Shown piece by piece: positions 1-9,927 of a stretch of 64,000 nt of DNA. Where the stretch lies: contig NC_083339.1 in the NCBI RefSeq assembly GCF_019175385.1, forward strand, positions 109,043,601-109,107,600, written 5' to 3'. A program made the position numbers and the translations under genes. The DNA comes from Lycium barbarum. Its lineage: Eukaryota > Streptophyta > Magnoliopsida > Solanales > Solanaceae. How positions within the stretch are numbered: the stretch's first letter is position 1; every line of letters begins with the position of its first letter. The notes below the pieces were generated by a model. That model was not told where the DNA came from. It made no database searches and worked only from the letters and a program-made list of their open reading frames with translations.

Positions 1-580
1 CGATTTCTTTATCCCCATCAAAGGACCTCGAGATGCTAATCCACGAAAAAGGTACATCACAAGATTATATGAAGAGTGATGTCGTCAAAATCACAGTTTA
101 TGATCGCAATCATAAAAGGAGATCGCTTTTACGCGAGAAAGGGGGACCACCCCTCACGAAAATCTCTGAGTGCTCAAGCATCCAATCAGAAAGGGAAGGG
201 GGAAACTGTACAAGGTATTTTTCACTCGTTTACGGGACCAGTGTCAAAGGAAAGGATTGTTGCACTCTCTTGCTTGAATGAATCGACATTTGTGGATGGT
301 TGTTCATTCGGGATTCTTCTATCTCTATTTATAACTACTGGATCAACTACTCCGGCTTTTAGCCTTTGGAACCTGTGGAACCCTAAAGTCACTCGCCCGT
401 TCAAACTTTTCTCTTTTCTTATTTTGAGTGTGGGAGCTGGATAGGATCGTTGGGAAAGTGCTCTTCGCTCTATCTGTCGGTGCTCTAGCTGTCCGAAAGC
501 CAGGAGCAGCTACTGGCCTGGACTGATTGTAAAGAAAGAAGCCAAGGTAATTAGAGCAGTAGTTCTAGAATCAGATTACA
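1..580. other. Possible organelle-derived (mitochondrial-like) DNA
   Basis: No intact gene is recognisable. The base composition and texture (higher GC, many GGGG/CCCC words, short open frames on both strands) differ sharply from the AT-rich sequence that starts near 600 and resemble plant mitochondrial intergenic DNA. A nuclear insertion of mitochondrial DNA (NUMT) is an inference from texture only. The open frames at 33-281 and 76-444 overlap each other and neither matches a family I know. Confidence 0.3.
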
Positions 581-840
581 TGCTTAAGTAATTTGGCCTT
601 CTCAATTTATATGGTATCTTTTGACAGGCTATGGAGTTTAAAGAAAAAAAAATTAAAATTTATGATTTACAATAAACTTTAAATATTATAAGACTATAAA
701 TCCAAAAAAATTAAATTGAACTATCTTTAAGTAATATAAAGTAATATTTCTTGAGAACATACTATAAGCTGTGCTATACTATTATTTTTAAACAGAAAAT
801 GCTAAATGCTTGCTTTCCAAGAAAATAAGAAGAAGAATAG
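581..840. other. AT-rich intergenic stretch
   Basis: Very AT-rich DNA between the mitochondrial-like block and the MITE. I see no open frame, RNA gene or repeat boundary in it. The last three bases (TAG, 838-840) are the left target duplication of the MITE. Confidence 0.5.
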
Positions 841-1098
841 GAGCCCGTTTGGATTGGCTTATAAGTTGGCTTATAAGCTGTTTTCAGCTTTTTTGAGTGT
901 TTGGCTGGCCAGCTTAAAGTCATTTTATGCTTAAAATAAGCTCAAAAAAATAATTGGACCCATTTGACTTAATTTATCTAAAGCAGCTTATAAGCTGAAA
1001 ACAGCTTATAAGCCAAAAAAAATAAGTTGGACTACCCCAACTTATTTTTTTCAGCTTATAAGCTGCAAACAGCTTTAAGCTCCAATCCAAACGGGCTC
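841..1098. mobile_element. MITE, probably Tourist-like (PIF/Harbinger)
   Basis: A 258-bp element with terminal inverted repeats: it opens GAGCCCGTTTGGATTGG and closes CCAATCCAAACGGGCTC. The interior repeats the words CTTATAAGC and CAGCTT on both strands, so nearly the whole element can fold on itself. The flanks give a 3-bp duplication TAG (838-840 and 1099-1101). The short duplication and the termini suit a PIF/Harbinger-derived MITE, but the superfamily is an inference. There is no coding capacity. It ends 274 bp upstream of the OMA1 start codon, within the likely promoter. Confidence 0.85.
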
Positions 1099-1101
1099 TA
1101 G

Positions 1102-1372
1102 TTCTGGGGTTCCACCGCTGGTCACTTCATTGATTTGCGCCTTTGAGGAAACCTGTCACCCCAATGTCCAGACTCTTCCACACTCTTCTCTATTCACCTA
1201 TCACTGATTCCATTTCCAACATTTCTTCTAATTCTTTTTCCTCTTTTGGCTCTTACTATATTTAGGTATACTTTTAAATTGACTCTGCTCCAAGAAATTG
1301 TTGTCTGAATGACTTTTTTCCGTACTCATAATCATAATCACTCTTGTTGATTTTTGAAGTCCTCGAAATATC
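1102..1372 (+). promoter_or_regulatory. Proximal upstream region of the OMA1 gene
   Basis: 271 bp between the MITE and the start codon. It is pyrimidine-rich (many TCTTC/CTTTT words) in its last 200 bp, as is common in plant leaders. An A/T-rich word TACTATATTTAGG near 1255 could be a TATA element. No transcription start can be fixed from sequence alone. Confidence 0.3.
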
Positions 1373-4300
1373 ATGGGCTGGTACAGAAGATCAAAATTTG
1401 GTCTTGATGCGTTTCGAACTTTCGCATCAAAGTTTTCCCTCAACAATTCAATTCCAAGAACCAACCACTGCAATTCTTTGACACCAAACATTCTAGCCAA
1501 ACTTAGTACAAGTGGGTTTTCCAATTCGTGTTTTCAATATGGCATCAAGCAAAATCAGTATACTAGCCCTTTCTTAACTGGGGCTAGAAGATATTACTAT
1601 GTTGATCGAAAACAAGTTCATCATTTTCGTCCAAGAGGTCCTCAAAGATGGTTTCAGAATCCAAGAAATGTTGTTATTGTTGTCTTGGTTGGTTCAGGAT
1701 TAGTAATAACTGTTTATATGGGTAATTTAGAGACTATACCTTATACTAAAAGAACCCATTTTGTGCTTTTGTCTAAAGATATTGAGAAAAGGCTAGGTGA
1801 GTCTCAGTTTCAACAGATGAAAGGGACATTTAAAGGGAAAATATTGCCAGCTATACACCCGGAAAGTGTTAGGGTGAGACTAATAGCTACAGATATAATT
1901 GAAGCTTTACAAAGAGGATTGAGGAAAGAGCAAGTATGGACTGATCTTCACTATGCAACAAATGAAATGGGATCTCATGAGAGTAGTAGTGGACATGAGA
2001 CTTTGATGGCATTAAGTGATAGTAACCCCGAGGCGAAATGGAATAAAGAGGATGAGATTTTAGATGACAGTTGGGTTCAGCAAAGTAGAAAGAAGGGACA
2101 AGAAAAGGGGAAAGAGCCTAGTACCTCGCATATTGAGGGATTGAAGTGGGAGGTTTTGGTTGTAAATGATCCTATGGTAAATGCCTTCTGTTTGCCTGGT
2201 GGGAAGATTGTAGTTTTCACAGGGTTGCTCGAACATTTTAGGACCGATGCTGAAATTGCAACCATAATTGGACATGAGGTGTATATCAGCTTTGCCATTT
2301 TGTTCATTTAGTGCCTTTGTTTTAGTATGGTCCTATTCACGCCTTTGTTTCTCTGCTTGATAGGTTGGGCATGCTGTGGCTCGCCATGCTGCTGAGGGAG
2401 TTACAAAGAACTTGTGGTTTGCGATCATTCAATTGGTTCTTTATCAATTTGTTATGCCTGATGTTGTTAACACCATGTCAGCCCTGTTCCTAAGGCTTCC
2501 ATTCTCACGCAGGTATGTGTATCACCTTTTATTGTCTGGATTTTGTAAATTTCTCTTGCTTGTGTGTTATGTTTAATCTCTCTATTAGGACTTAGTTAAC
2601 ATTGTTGTGTCTTATCGCGCCAATTCTCCTGTTGTTCAATTATATTAAGTTTCTGAATTTTAGTCATAGAAATGTGACGTCCACATATACAGCCAATACC
2701 TAGTCAATAAGCATGCGCCTAGATTATGTCAGTCTAGTAATCTATTTTTGTGTGTTATATCAGTACTGCGTATGTGAAATATTTGTTAAATGTTGATTGG
2801 GATCATTGCAACATGTAGGCATATTGAGCCTCTTTGTATAAAGGTGGTCGCTTCAAATTCTTGATTTTATGTCTTTAGTGCTCCTTGTTCCTTTCATTTG
2901 CATCCTCCAACGCGATAACTGTGGTGTCCGGCCAGCTTGCGTGCACCTTGAGTAATTCCACGGGATACTTGCTACCTCCCACCAGCAACAGGTGCCAGGT
3001 AACTCTATCCACAAAAGTTTATACAAATGGGAAGAAATAACCAAGTGTTTTTGTCTTCGCTGGATTTGAACTTGAGAACTCATGGTTCTCCTTCCACTTA
3101 ATTGACCACTAGGCCACACCCTTGGGTGCTTAAGAAGAAGATATTTTTACAATTAACTTTTTTATGCTCCCTATCTAAATTACATTATATTTCGTGCTAT
3201 GATTTTCATTGCACATACATGGACCCTTCTAGGAGGTTGTCCCTCCATGTCAGATGCATATGTTATAGTACATCATAATAGCGGACATTGAAATTGTTGG
3301 TAGTTGGAAGTCCAAAGTTTTATCCCTAAGTGTTGCTTCTATACAAAGTGAATAGAGCTTATACAGTAACCAAAGAAAGAGAAAGAAAAGTTATGCCGGT
3401 TTTGTTTCTGCCCCTTTGGTCCAGCAGAACAGGGTGTGTGGGAATCTGATAACATTACTCTGGCTTAACATGGGAAACGTTTATAAGGTTTTTGTTCGGA
3501 AGGTTTAACATATAAAGCAGAACAAATTGATAATATAGAAGACTTGGTTTTCAGGGCTTGTAAGATGCTCCTCTGCCTGCTTATGCAACGAGGAGCAAAA
3601 TAGAGGATTTTCCCTTGACTGCTTTTATTGTTAGGGTTCCAATGAGTTAGACATCTCAATTGCTTGGTAAGGACCAAGTACCCATTTCATCCACATTAAC
3701 GTGATAATGGCCGGTGGGGTGCAATTGAAGTGCAAGTTGTATTCATCTTCTGATGTTGTTGGTTCCCCCTTTCTAGAGGGCTTTTCTCTTTTTCTCTCCT
3801 TTTCCTATTTCGTTCATTGATTCATCTCTCATTTCGGTTCGGTGATATAAGTTCGTCAATTTCATAACTAGTGAGTTTTCCTAAAACATAAAGAAGACAT
3901 TCCTTAAAAAAAGGATATTTGATGAGCATCATCATCTATGTAGCACGGGCACGATACGAGTACAAAATGAAAATATGATAATCAAAATACTGGGGGCTAT
4001 CTATAGTTCTCGTTGTGTTTTCTCTTGAGCCGAGGGTCTTTCGGAAACAACCTCCTTATCTTCCGAGATAGGGGTATGGTCTGCATACACTTTACCTTCC
4101 CCAGACCCCACATTGTGAGATTTCACTGGGTATGTTGTTGTTGGGGGCTATCTATAAATGTCTAGTTATATGTTGTTTGATAGCTTTCCTTAATATGTTT
4201 TAAGTCTAAAGAGTTGTAATAATCATTAATAACAATGAAAAACAAAAGTTATAAGACATGTTCCATCAATTCTTACTGACTTTTACTGTATGAATTGTGA

Positions 4301-6593
4301 ATTCTAGTCAAATTACTATCTGAATGGATATTATTCCATAAGATATTATTGGAAACATCTCAATATTGGGCAGCCCGGTGCACTATGCGCGGGGTTTGGG
4401 GAAGGGCTGGACTACAAGGGTCTATGTACGTAGCCTTACCTTGAATTTCTGCAAGAGGCTGTTTCCACGGCTCGAACCCGTGACTCCCGGTCAATATTAA
4501 CCGGCAAAATCAGGGGTACAAACCAAAGATGATTGTTTGGAATAGAAGACAATGAAGCAATGTGCTTAATCACGAGGATAGATTGCAAGCACATCTTTTC
4601 GAAGCAAATTTGGCATTCCATGTTCACAAATCTTCCGTTTCTTATTCATAAGAAGGGCAATTGAAGTTCCAATTTACCAGAAATCTAAAGGGAGTTTTCA
4701 ACCAGAAACCCCTTTCATAAACTGCTAGCAGCCCTTCAAGATTTACCCAAGAAGTATTGGTTTAATTTGAGTCCTGGATTTTTTTTATTTGAATTAACCC
4801 ATCCTGTTACTTCTTCTCACAATTGCATTGTGACCTCAAATTTGTGCAGCGAATACCAATTTTAGGATGATATTTGAATCTGAAAATCAGGAAGCTCTTC
4901 CCAAAAATGAAACAAGAAATACCTCATCCCGGTCATATCCAGTGTGTGTCTTGCCTGAAATATCCATGATAGCTGTTTGCAACTAAAAATATTAATACCT
5001 GTGTGCCATAGGGTGTCTTATCAATTGTTGAGCCTTTCGGATGAGAAACATTTTGAGAAATGGGAACCTAAGTTTTCTGAAGTTTAGGAGCTAATCTTTG
5101 GGGTGTTTATTTGGTTAGAATCTAAGGCACTTCTCGGGAATCTATCAGAGGAAATTCAGTGTGCCAAAAGTGAGCCCCCCCCCCCAACCCCAAAACCCAC
5201 AACCAAAAAAAAAAAAAAAAAAAAAGAAGAAGAAGAAGAGAGAAGTCCATTTTCCTGCTGGGAGGTTTTGTTTTTTCTTTTTTTGGCGGGTTGGGGGGTG
5301 GGGTTGTGTGCAAAACATTCGAATGTACTCATAGTTAGAGTGTAGTTCTCTCTGTCGGCCAATTCAAATGTGACAACCAAAGTTTGAGATGTTATCCTCT
5401 CAAGTGCTTTTGAGCTTAGCAGTGCCAATTGACGATATAGCCTGTGTGAACAGAAAGCAATAACATGTGACCAGCTTATGTTTCTTACAACTTAATGCTG
5501 CTTTCTGACTGATTTTATATGTGCATTGAAAGCATATCCTAGTCTCCTCATCTGTGACATCTGTTTAGTTGTTGACTCCAGGACTTACTAATTTGTCTTA
5601 GTCACTTGGGTAAAGGATTTTAGAATTCTATTGATCATGTTCTGAGTGGCAAAAGAAACAATGTTAAAAAGGATTGGAGAAAAGGAAAGAAGGTTCTTTC
5701 TCCAAAGGTATTCAAACCCTCAACATTCAAAATGAACACGTAACGGCGATACCCGTCGAGTGACCCACCTTCCCACAGAAAAAATGAACAAAAAAGGAGG
5801 AAGTTCACCGATTTCAGAAACTCAAATGTTGTTATTTGTGGCCGTTATCTGGTGCATTTTATTAATGCACTTAATGGTGATCTAGTAAGGTTTTGCTTCT
5901 TTTAACGTGTTCATATCATTTTCAGATTAAAAAAGTTTGTAAGTGATCGCTCTGCGTTCAGAGTTTTACTGTGATCCTGCAGTTCATATTAATGAGATAG
6001 TGCAACAGTAAGTCTGCTGTTGGTTAGGCTTATTTTTGTTCTGGTTGTGTTGGTTAAAGTCTTGATTTAATTGCTTGTTGAGCTTGTTCCAGTTGTGTAG
6101 GTTGGTGATATCACTGATCAATGATCATCGAGTTACTGAAACTATTTGGCTTCTAACCTTCGCGGCATCTCCTACTTGTTATATGAATGTTTGTTAAATT
6201 CTGTTAAGGTTCCCTGTTATATCTTTTTAGCAAGCATGCATATGTAATGCAAGTAATTAGTCATTTCATGGTGATAGATAGGATGAATGTTTTGCCTGGT
6301 TTTTCCTGTCGTATCGAGTTCTCATGCATTTCTGTGTTACCAGGATGGAGATGGAAGCAGATTACATAGGGTTGCTTTTGATGGCTTCTGCTGGATATAA
6401 CCCTCGAGTAGCTCCTTCAGTCTATGAGAAGCTGGGCAAAATATCTGGGGAATCAGCATTGAGAGATTATCTGTCTACTCATCCTTCTGGGAAGAAGAGA
6501 GCGCAGTTGTTGGCTCAGGCTAAAGTAATGGACGAAGCCCTTACGATATATAGGGAAGTGCAGGCAGGAAAGGGGATTGAGGGTTTCCTATAG
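1373..6593 (+). CDS. OMA1: OMA1-like mitochondrial inner-membrane zinc metalloprotease (M48), 3 exons
   Basis: Three exons join in frame: 1373-2278, 2364-2512 and 6344-6593. All introns are GT-AG, and the product is 434 aa. The N-terminus (RRSKFGLDAFRTFASKF) is basic and amphipathic, as in a mitochondrial presequence, and a membrane segment follows at about residues 99-116. Exon 1 ends inside the zinc site. His301-Glu302 come from exon 1 and Val-Gly-His305 from exon 2, giving HEVGH. The third zinc ligand is Glu356 in MEMEADYIG at the start of exon 3. NAFCLPGGKIVVFTGLL ahead of the HExxH is typical of M48C/OMA1 proteases. OMA1 is a stress-activated protease of the inner membrane that works in protein quality control and, in animals and yeast, processes dynamin-like proteins. 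The C-terminus (IYREVQAGKGIEGFL) looks complete. I see no frameshift or lost catalytic residue, so the gene appears functional. Intron 1 is 85 bp and intron 2 is 3.8 kb. Confidence 0.92.
2911..3126 (-). mobile_element. SINE, Au-like
   Basis: Read on the - strand, it opens GGGTGTGGCCTAGTGGTCAA, which contains the tRNA-like box A GTGGCCTAGTGGT. Box B-like AAGTTCAAATCC follows. It ends near CAAGCTGGCCGGACACCAC and GTTATC. These landmarks match the plant Au SINE family as I remember it. The 3' tail is degraded and I found no clear target duplication, so it is old. Confidence 0.75.
4006..4142 (+). mobile_element. 5'-truncated TS-type SINE (Solanaceae)
   Basis: It contains CTTGAGCCGAGGGTCTTTCGG, CTGCATACACTTTACC and CCCCAGACCCCACATTGTG, and ends GGGTATGTTGTTGTT, the (TTG)n tail typical of the tobacco TS SINE family. 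A perfect 14-bp target duplication GGGGGCTATCTATA flanks it (3992-4005 and 4143-4156). The tRNA-derived 5' part is missing, so the copy was truncated at insertion. It supports a Solanaceae origin for the window. Confidence 0.88.
4368..4490 (+). mobile_element. Short tRNA-derived SINE (GGGCAGCCCGGTGCAC type)
   Basis: It opens GGGCAGCCCGGTGCAC and ends with the box B-like word GGCTCGAACCCGTGAC. This is the reverse of the usual gene order, because only the promoter-like head survives. The 8-bp repeat TCAATATT lies directly on both sides (4360-4367 and 4491-4498) and is the likely target duplication. The family is widespread in asterid genomes as I recall. It is not a functional tRNA gene, since it has no acceptor stem. 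Confidence 0.7.
5175..5237. repeat. Low-complexity C11 ... A21 (GAA)n tract
   Basis: A run of 11 C, then CCAACCCCAAAACCCACAACC, then 21 A and several GAA units. Open frames here are artefacts of poly-Pro and poly-Lys runs. It lies inside OMA1 intron 2. Confidence 0.9.
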
Positions 6594-6689
6594 AGGAGGA
6601 TGAAATGCATACGCCATGTGAGTAGGGAGCGGTCCAGAAGCCTAAGCAGGTGCCAGCTTCATTGGAAATTATGCTCGTCTTTCTTTCCC

Positions 6690-6962
6690 ATCTTGATTGA
6701 TTTTCATTTCAAGTTCCAGAAAGAGAAGATTGAATTTTGTCTCCACAAATTGTTGTTTTTGGACAACTCCAATTTCATTTTGTGGCTGCTGAAACTGATT
6801 GTTTAATAAGCGTGCTTGTTTATCTGTAACCCTTTCAAATCCCGTACTGTCAATTTGTACGAAAACGTGGAAGCAACTTGTGACGTGATCAGCTGCTAAA
6901 TTTGCAAGTTTATCTGTCATTTGATTGGCTTTCCTATAGCAATGTGTAATGCAATTTTCCAT
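6690..6962 (-). pseudogene. Remnant of a LINE RNase H domain
   Basis: The - strand frame starts near 6962 with MENCITHCYRKANQMTDKL and continues ANLAADH. This matches the C-terminal end of the RNase H domain of plant L1-type LINEs (His...Arg-x-x-N-x-x-AD-x-LAN-A). Only about 90 residues remain. It lies in antisense within 100-370 bp of the OMA1 stop codon, so OMA1 transcripts probably read through it as 3' UTR. It has no start or stop of its own and is not functional. Confidence 0.6.
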
Positions 6963-7014
6963 CTATTGTAAGAATTTTTGAATTGTCACTTACAATGTTT
7001 ATTATATGCCATGC

Positions 7015-7043
7015 GTATCTTCCAAAAAAAAAAAGTATCTTCC
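7015..7043. repeat. A11 tract between two copies of GTATCTTCC
   Basis: The 9-bp word GTATCTTCC occurs at 7015-7023 and 7035-7043 with only 11 A between the copies. This is what would remain if target-primed reverse transcription had inserted just a poly(A) tail. Slippage is an alternative. Confidence 0.7.
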
Positions 7044-7549
7044 ACAGCTTGCCCATTGCATTAACCAGGGCCAGCGAATTGGTGAGGTCCATTTAGCCGG
7101 ACGCTATGTAAAACGGCGCAGAAGAAAACTTAATCGCCTGACACTCTAGGAATAACAATCCGAAAGGTCATAATTCCCATCAAGGCTCTTCCCAGAAAAA
7201 TGTAGTTTTGGGAATCACTGGAGGGAACTTATACCTGTCACGAGATCGATTGACTCAGCTTATTTGGAGACATAGCAGACTCTGACTCACCATATATGAG
7301 AATACACTTTGTCTTCCCAATTCCCCAACAAATTAACCCGGATATAGGTCGAAATATATATTTACGCCTTTATTGCCTTTGTCATCCACTGATCTACCAA
7401 GCTCTCCATACAAGCGTTAATCTCTATCAGTAGGATTAACGCGGTGATATAGCGTTAATTTTTCCTCCAGAATTTGGCAGAAAATAAGAGATCACGTGGG
7501 AATTTAGTTAGACTTCAGCAATGTTGTAGTATTTTTGATTGGAATGCGC

Positions 7550-7584
<35 letters not shown>

Positions 7585-7747
7585 TTTTTTTTTTTTTTTT
7601 TTTTGTAAAGAATAAATAAAAAATAATGGCAGAACATAACCATTATCATTCCATCATTCTACTTGTCTCTAATTTTGTGAAAGGTTAGTCATCTTTCAAG
7701 CCACGTGACATTCTAATGAAATGAAAGCAGAAGTGGAACAGTAAGCT
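7044..7747. other. Intergenic region and upstream region of the PPR gene
   Basis: About 700 bp without a coding signal. The only marked structure is the homopolymer pair at 7552-7604. The PPR promoter must lie here or within the homopolymer flank. No TATA box is convincing enough to place. Confidence 0.4.
7552..7604. repeat. Homopolymer pair C33-T20
   Basis: 33 consecutive C (7552-7584) run straight into 20 T (7585-7604), 143 bp upstream of the PPR start codon. Tracts like this are slippage-prone and poorly resolved by sequencing, so the lengths should not be trusted. Confidence 0.95.
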
Positions 7748-9499
7748 ATGTCGACAGAAGCAGATAACATAAGAAAAATTCCAACAGGGTGCAAAAGCTT
7801 AGGATTAACTGTTCCAAGCAAGATTTTAAGGTTGCCAAATGTTATACCTACGAAAATAATGGAGTTCCAACGCTTAAATTTGAAGAACACACTGGCATGC
7901 CTGATTGAAAATTGCAAGAGCATGAGAGAGCTCAAGCAGATACATTCCCACATTACAACATCCCCTCACCTTTTCATCACTGACCGTTGGTTCTTAATCT
8001 CTCGCCTTATTTTCTTCTGCACTGTTTCTCAATCAGGCTCACTCACCTATGCTAACACCGTATTCAAACTCGTCCCTCGCAAAATTCTCTTCATTTACAA
8101 CGCGATGATCAGAGCTTATGCTTCAAGAATCCATGACCCCACTTCATCTCAGCCCTTAATTTTGTACAAACAAATGCTCTTTGATGCTATTACACCTGAC
8201 TCTATTACATTTCCCTTCGTGTTAAAACATTGCGCGAACAGAATTGATGGATTTGTCGGACCAAGTGTGCATGCCCATGTTGTTAAGTTTGGGTTTCATA
8301 GTGATGTTTTTGTGCAGAATTCTTTGATTAGTCTGTATTCGCAATGCGGGTCAGTGGAAAATGCAAGGAGGGTATTCGATGAAATGTCTAATCGGGATAT
8401 TGTTTCGTGGAATTCTATAATAATTGGATGTTTGAGAAAAGGAGAGTTGGATATGGCCTTAGAGTTGTTTAGAAGGATGAAGAAAAGGAATATTATTACA
8501 TGGAATTCGATTATCACGGGTTTCGTACAAGGAGGTAGGCCAAAGGAAGCTTTAAAATTCTTCTACGAAATGCAAGTTTCTGATGATGGTACGGTTAGTC
8601 CAGATAAAGTGACAATTGCTAGCGTTATCTCGGCTTGTGCTTCTCTTGGAGCGGTGGATCAAGGAAAGTCGGTACATGATTACTTGAATAGAAGCGGAAT
8701 GGAGTGTGACATGGTGATTGCAACAGCACTAGTCGATATGTATGGCAAATGTGGGAGTGTTTCTAGAGCCCTTGATGTTTTCAGGGCAATGAAAAATAAG
8801 GATGTTTTGGCATGGACGGCCACGATTTCTGCGTTTGCAATTAACGGAAATGGCATAGAAGCTTTCGAGCTTTTCTTGGAAATGGAAGCGGCTGGAATTA
8901 GACCTAATGCTGTGACTTTTACGGCGTTGTTGTCTGCTTGTGCACATTCTGGCCTTATAGAGATAAGCCGCTGGTGTTTGCGTGTGATGAAGCATGCTTA
9001 TCACATAGAGCCACAAGTCCAACATTATGCTTGTATGGTTGACATTCTTGGTCGAGCTGGTCTCTTTGATGAAGCAGAAGGGCTAATCAGAAGTATGCCG
9101 ATGGAGCCAGATGTTTTCGTTTGGGGTGCACTACTCGGTGGCTGTCAAATGCACCGGAATTTTCAGTTAGGAGAAAAAGTAGCCTGGTATTTGATTAATT
9201 TGGAGCCTCTAAACCATGCTTTTTATGTTAATCTTTGCGATATATATGCCAAAGCTGGAAGGTTTGATCATGTGAAGGAAGTTAGAGCCCTTATGAAGAA
9301 GAAAGGGATAGAGAAGATTGTTCCTGCCTGTAGCACTATTGAAGTTGATGGAGTTGTCTACGAATTTTCTGTAAGAGGATCGCCTCAAGTTTTGATGACG
9401 GAAATAAAGTCTGTTCTAGCTAGTTTGAGTGATGAGATAGGAAGGAGAATTAATATGAGCATCGTTCTCGAAGCTGATAATTTTATTACCAAGTTATAA
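7748..9499 (+). CDS. Pentatricopeptide repeat protein, PLS class with E/E+ tail
   Basis: An intronless 583-aa protein built of tandem PPR units. Clear units include VSWNSIIIGCLRKGELDMAL, ITWNSIITGFVQGGRPKEAL, ATALVDMYGKCGSVSRALDV and YACMVDILGRAGLFDEAEGL. The alternating P, L and S types and the C-terminal E/E+ region (VFVWGALLGGC..., ACSTIEVDGVVYEFSVRG) define the PLS/E subfamily. No DYW deaminase domain follows. Proteins of this class bind organelle RNA one base per repeat and usually recruit an editing complex for C-to-U editing in mitochondria or plastids. The target site cannot be read reliably by eye. A second Met at residue 38 (7859), followed by EFQRLNLKNTLACLIENCKS, is the more conserved-looking start. 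The first Met would give an unusual 37-residue N-terminal extension. The frame is intact. Confidence 0.93.
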   Translation: MSTEADNIRKIPTGCKSLGLTVPSKILRLPNVIPTKIMEFQRLNLKNTLACLIENCKSMRELKQIHSHITTSPHLFITDRWFLISRLIFFCTVSQSGSLTYANTVFKLVPRKILFIYNAMIRAYASRIHDPTSSQPLILYKQMLFDAITPDSITFPFVLKHCANRIDGFVGPSVHAHVVKFGFHSDVFVQNSLISLYSQCGSVENARRVFDEMSNRDIVSWNSIIIGCLRKGELDMALELFRRMKKRNIITWNSIITGFVQGGRPKEALKFFYEMQVSDDGTVSPDKVTIASVISACASLGAVDQGKSVHDYLNRSGMECDMVIATALVDMYGKCGSVSRALDVFRAMKNKDVLAWTATISAFAINGNGIEAFELFLEMEAAGIRPNAVTFTALLSACAHSGLIEISRWCLRVMKHAYHIEPQVQHYACMVDILGRAGLFDEAEGLIRSMPMEPDVFVWGALLGGCQMHRNFQLGEKVAWYLINLEPLNHAFYVNLCDIYAKAGRFDHVKEVRALMKKKGIEKIVPACSTIEVDGVVYEFSVRGSPQVLMTEIKSVLASLSDEIGRRINMSIVLEADNFITKL

Positions 9500-9534
9500 T
9501 ACATATTTGATTCTTCAATAGATCATGTCTTCAT

Positions 9535-9897
9535 TGTCAAAAAAAATAGGAAAACAAGAATTGGCTTTGAGGCATGGATAAAGAGATTTTCCTTAAAGAG
9601 ATATTGCACATATACATATTGAGGAAATACAAGCAATTCTCTTTAGGATATAACAAAGTTCATATTATACCTACAGATTTTTCATAGTCACTTTATGAAG
9701 GAAGACCTTATTTATGGAGTTAGAATAGTGACTATTATGAATAGTCATGACTTTTCATGAACAGACATATCCATTTAAATTTAGATTTTAAATAAAATCT
9801 AAAAATATCAAGACTTTTAATATATAATGTCTTCAAACTCTTTTTGCCTTATGTTGTGGGACAATCTCACTTCATATATATTACAAACTATCTAACA
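9535..9897 (-). repeat. LTR (3' LTR in element orientation)
   Basis: Homologous over its whole length to 14591-14961. Shared landmarks are AATAGGAAAACA, CCATTTAAATT, ACTTTTAATATATAAT, TGTTGTGGGACAATCTCACT and ACAAACTATCTAACA. Its start has mutated from TGTTAG to TGTCAA. Confidence 0.8.
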
Positions 9898-9927
9898 ATC
9901 CCCTACTAGTTTGTAATATTTCTTATA

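Larger units (their letters stand above)
2513..6343 (+). other. Large second intron of OMA1, rich in SINEs
   Basis: It begins GTATGT at 2513 and ends ...TTACCAG at 6343. Splicing the AG of exon 2 to the G of exon 3 rebuilds an Arg codon ahead of MEMEAD. The intron carries three short retroposons of different families (2911-3126 -, 4006-4142 +, 4368-4490 +) and a C11...A21 low-complexity stretch. The rest is unremarkable AT-rich DNA with no coding signal. Confidence 0.85.

Noticed and set aside
4368..4490. tRNA gene candidate with a box B (GGCTCGAACCCGTGAC)
   Set aside because: No acceptor stem or anticodon arm can be folded, and a target duplication flanks it. It is a SINE.
5103..5428. Open frames of 63-90 codons on both strands
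   Set aside because: They are produced by the C11/A21 low-complexity run in OMA1 intron 2 and consist of Pro, Lys, Phe and Ser runs.
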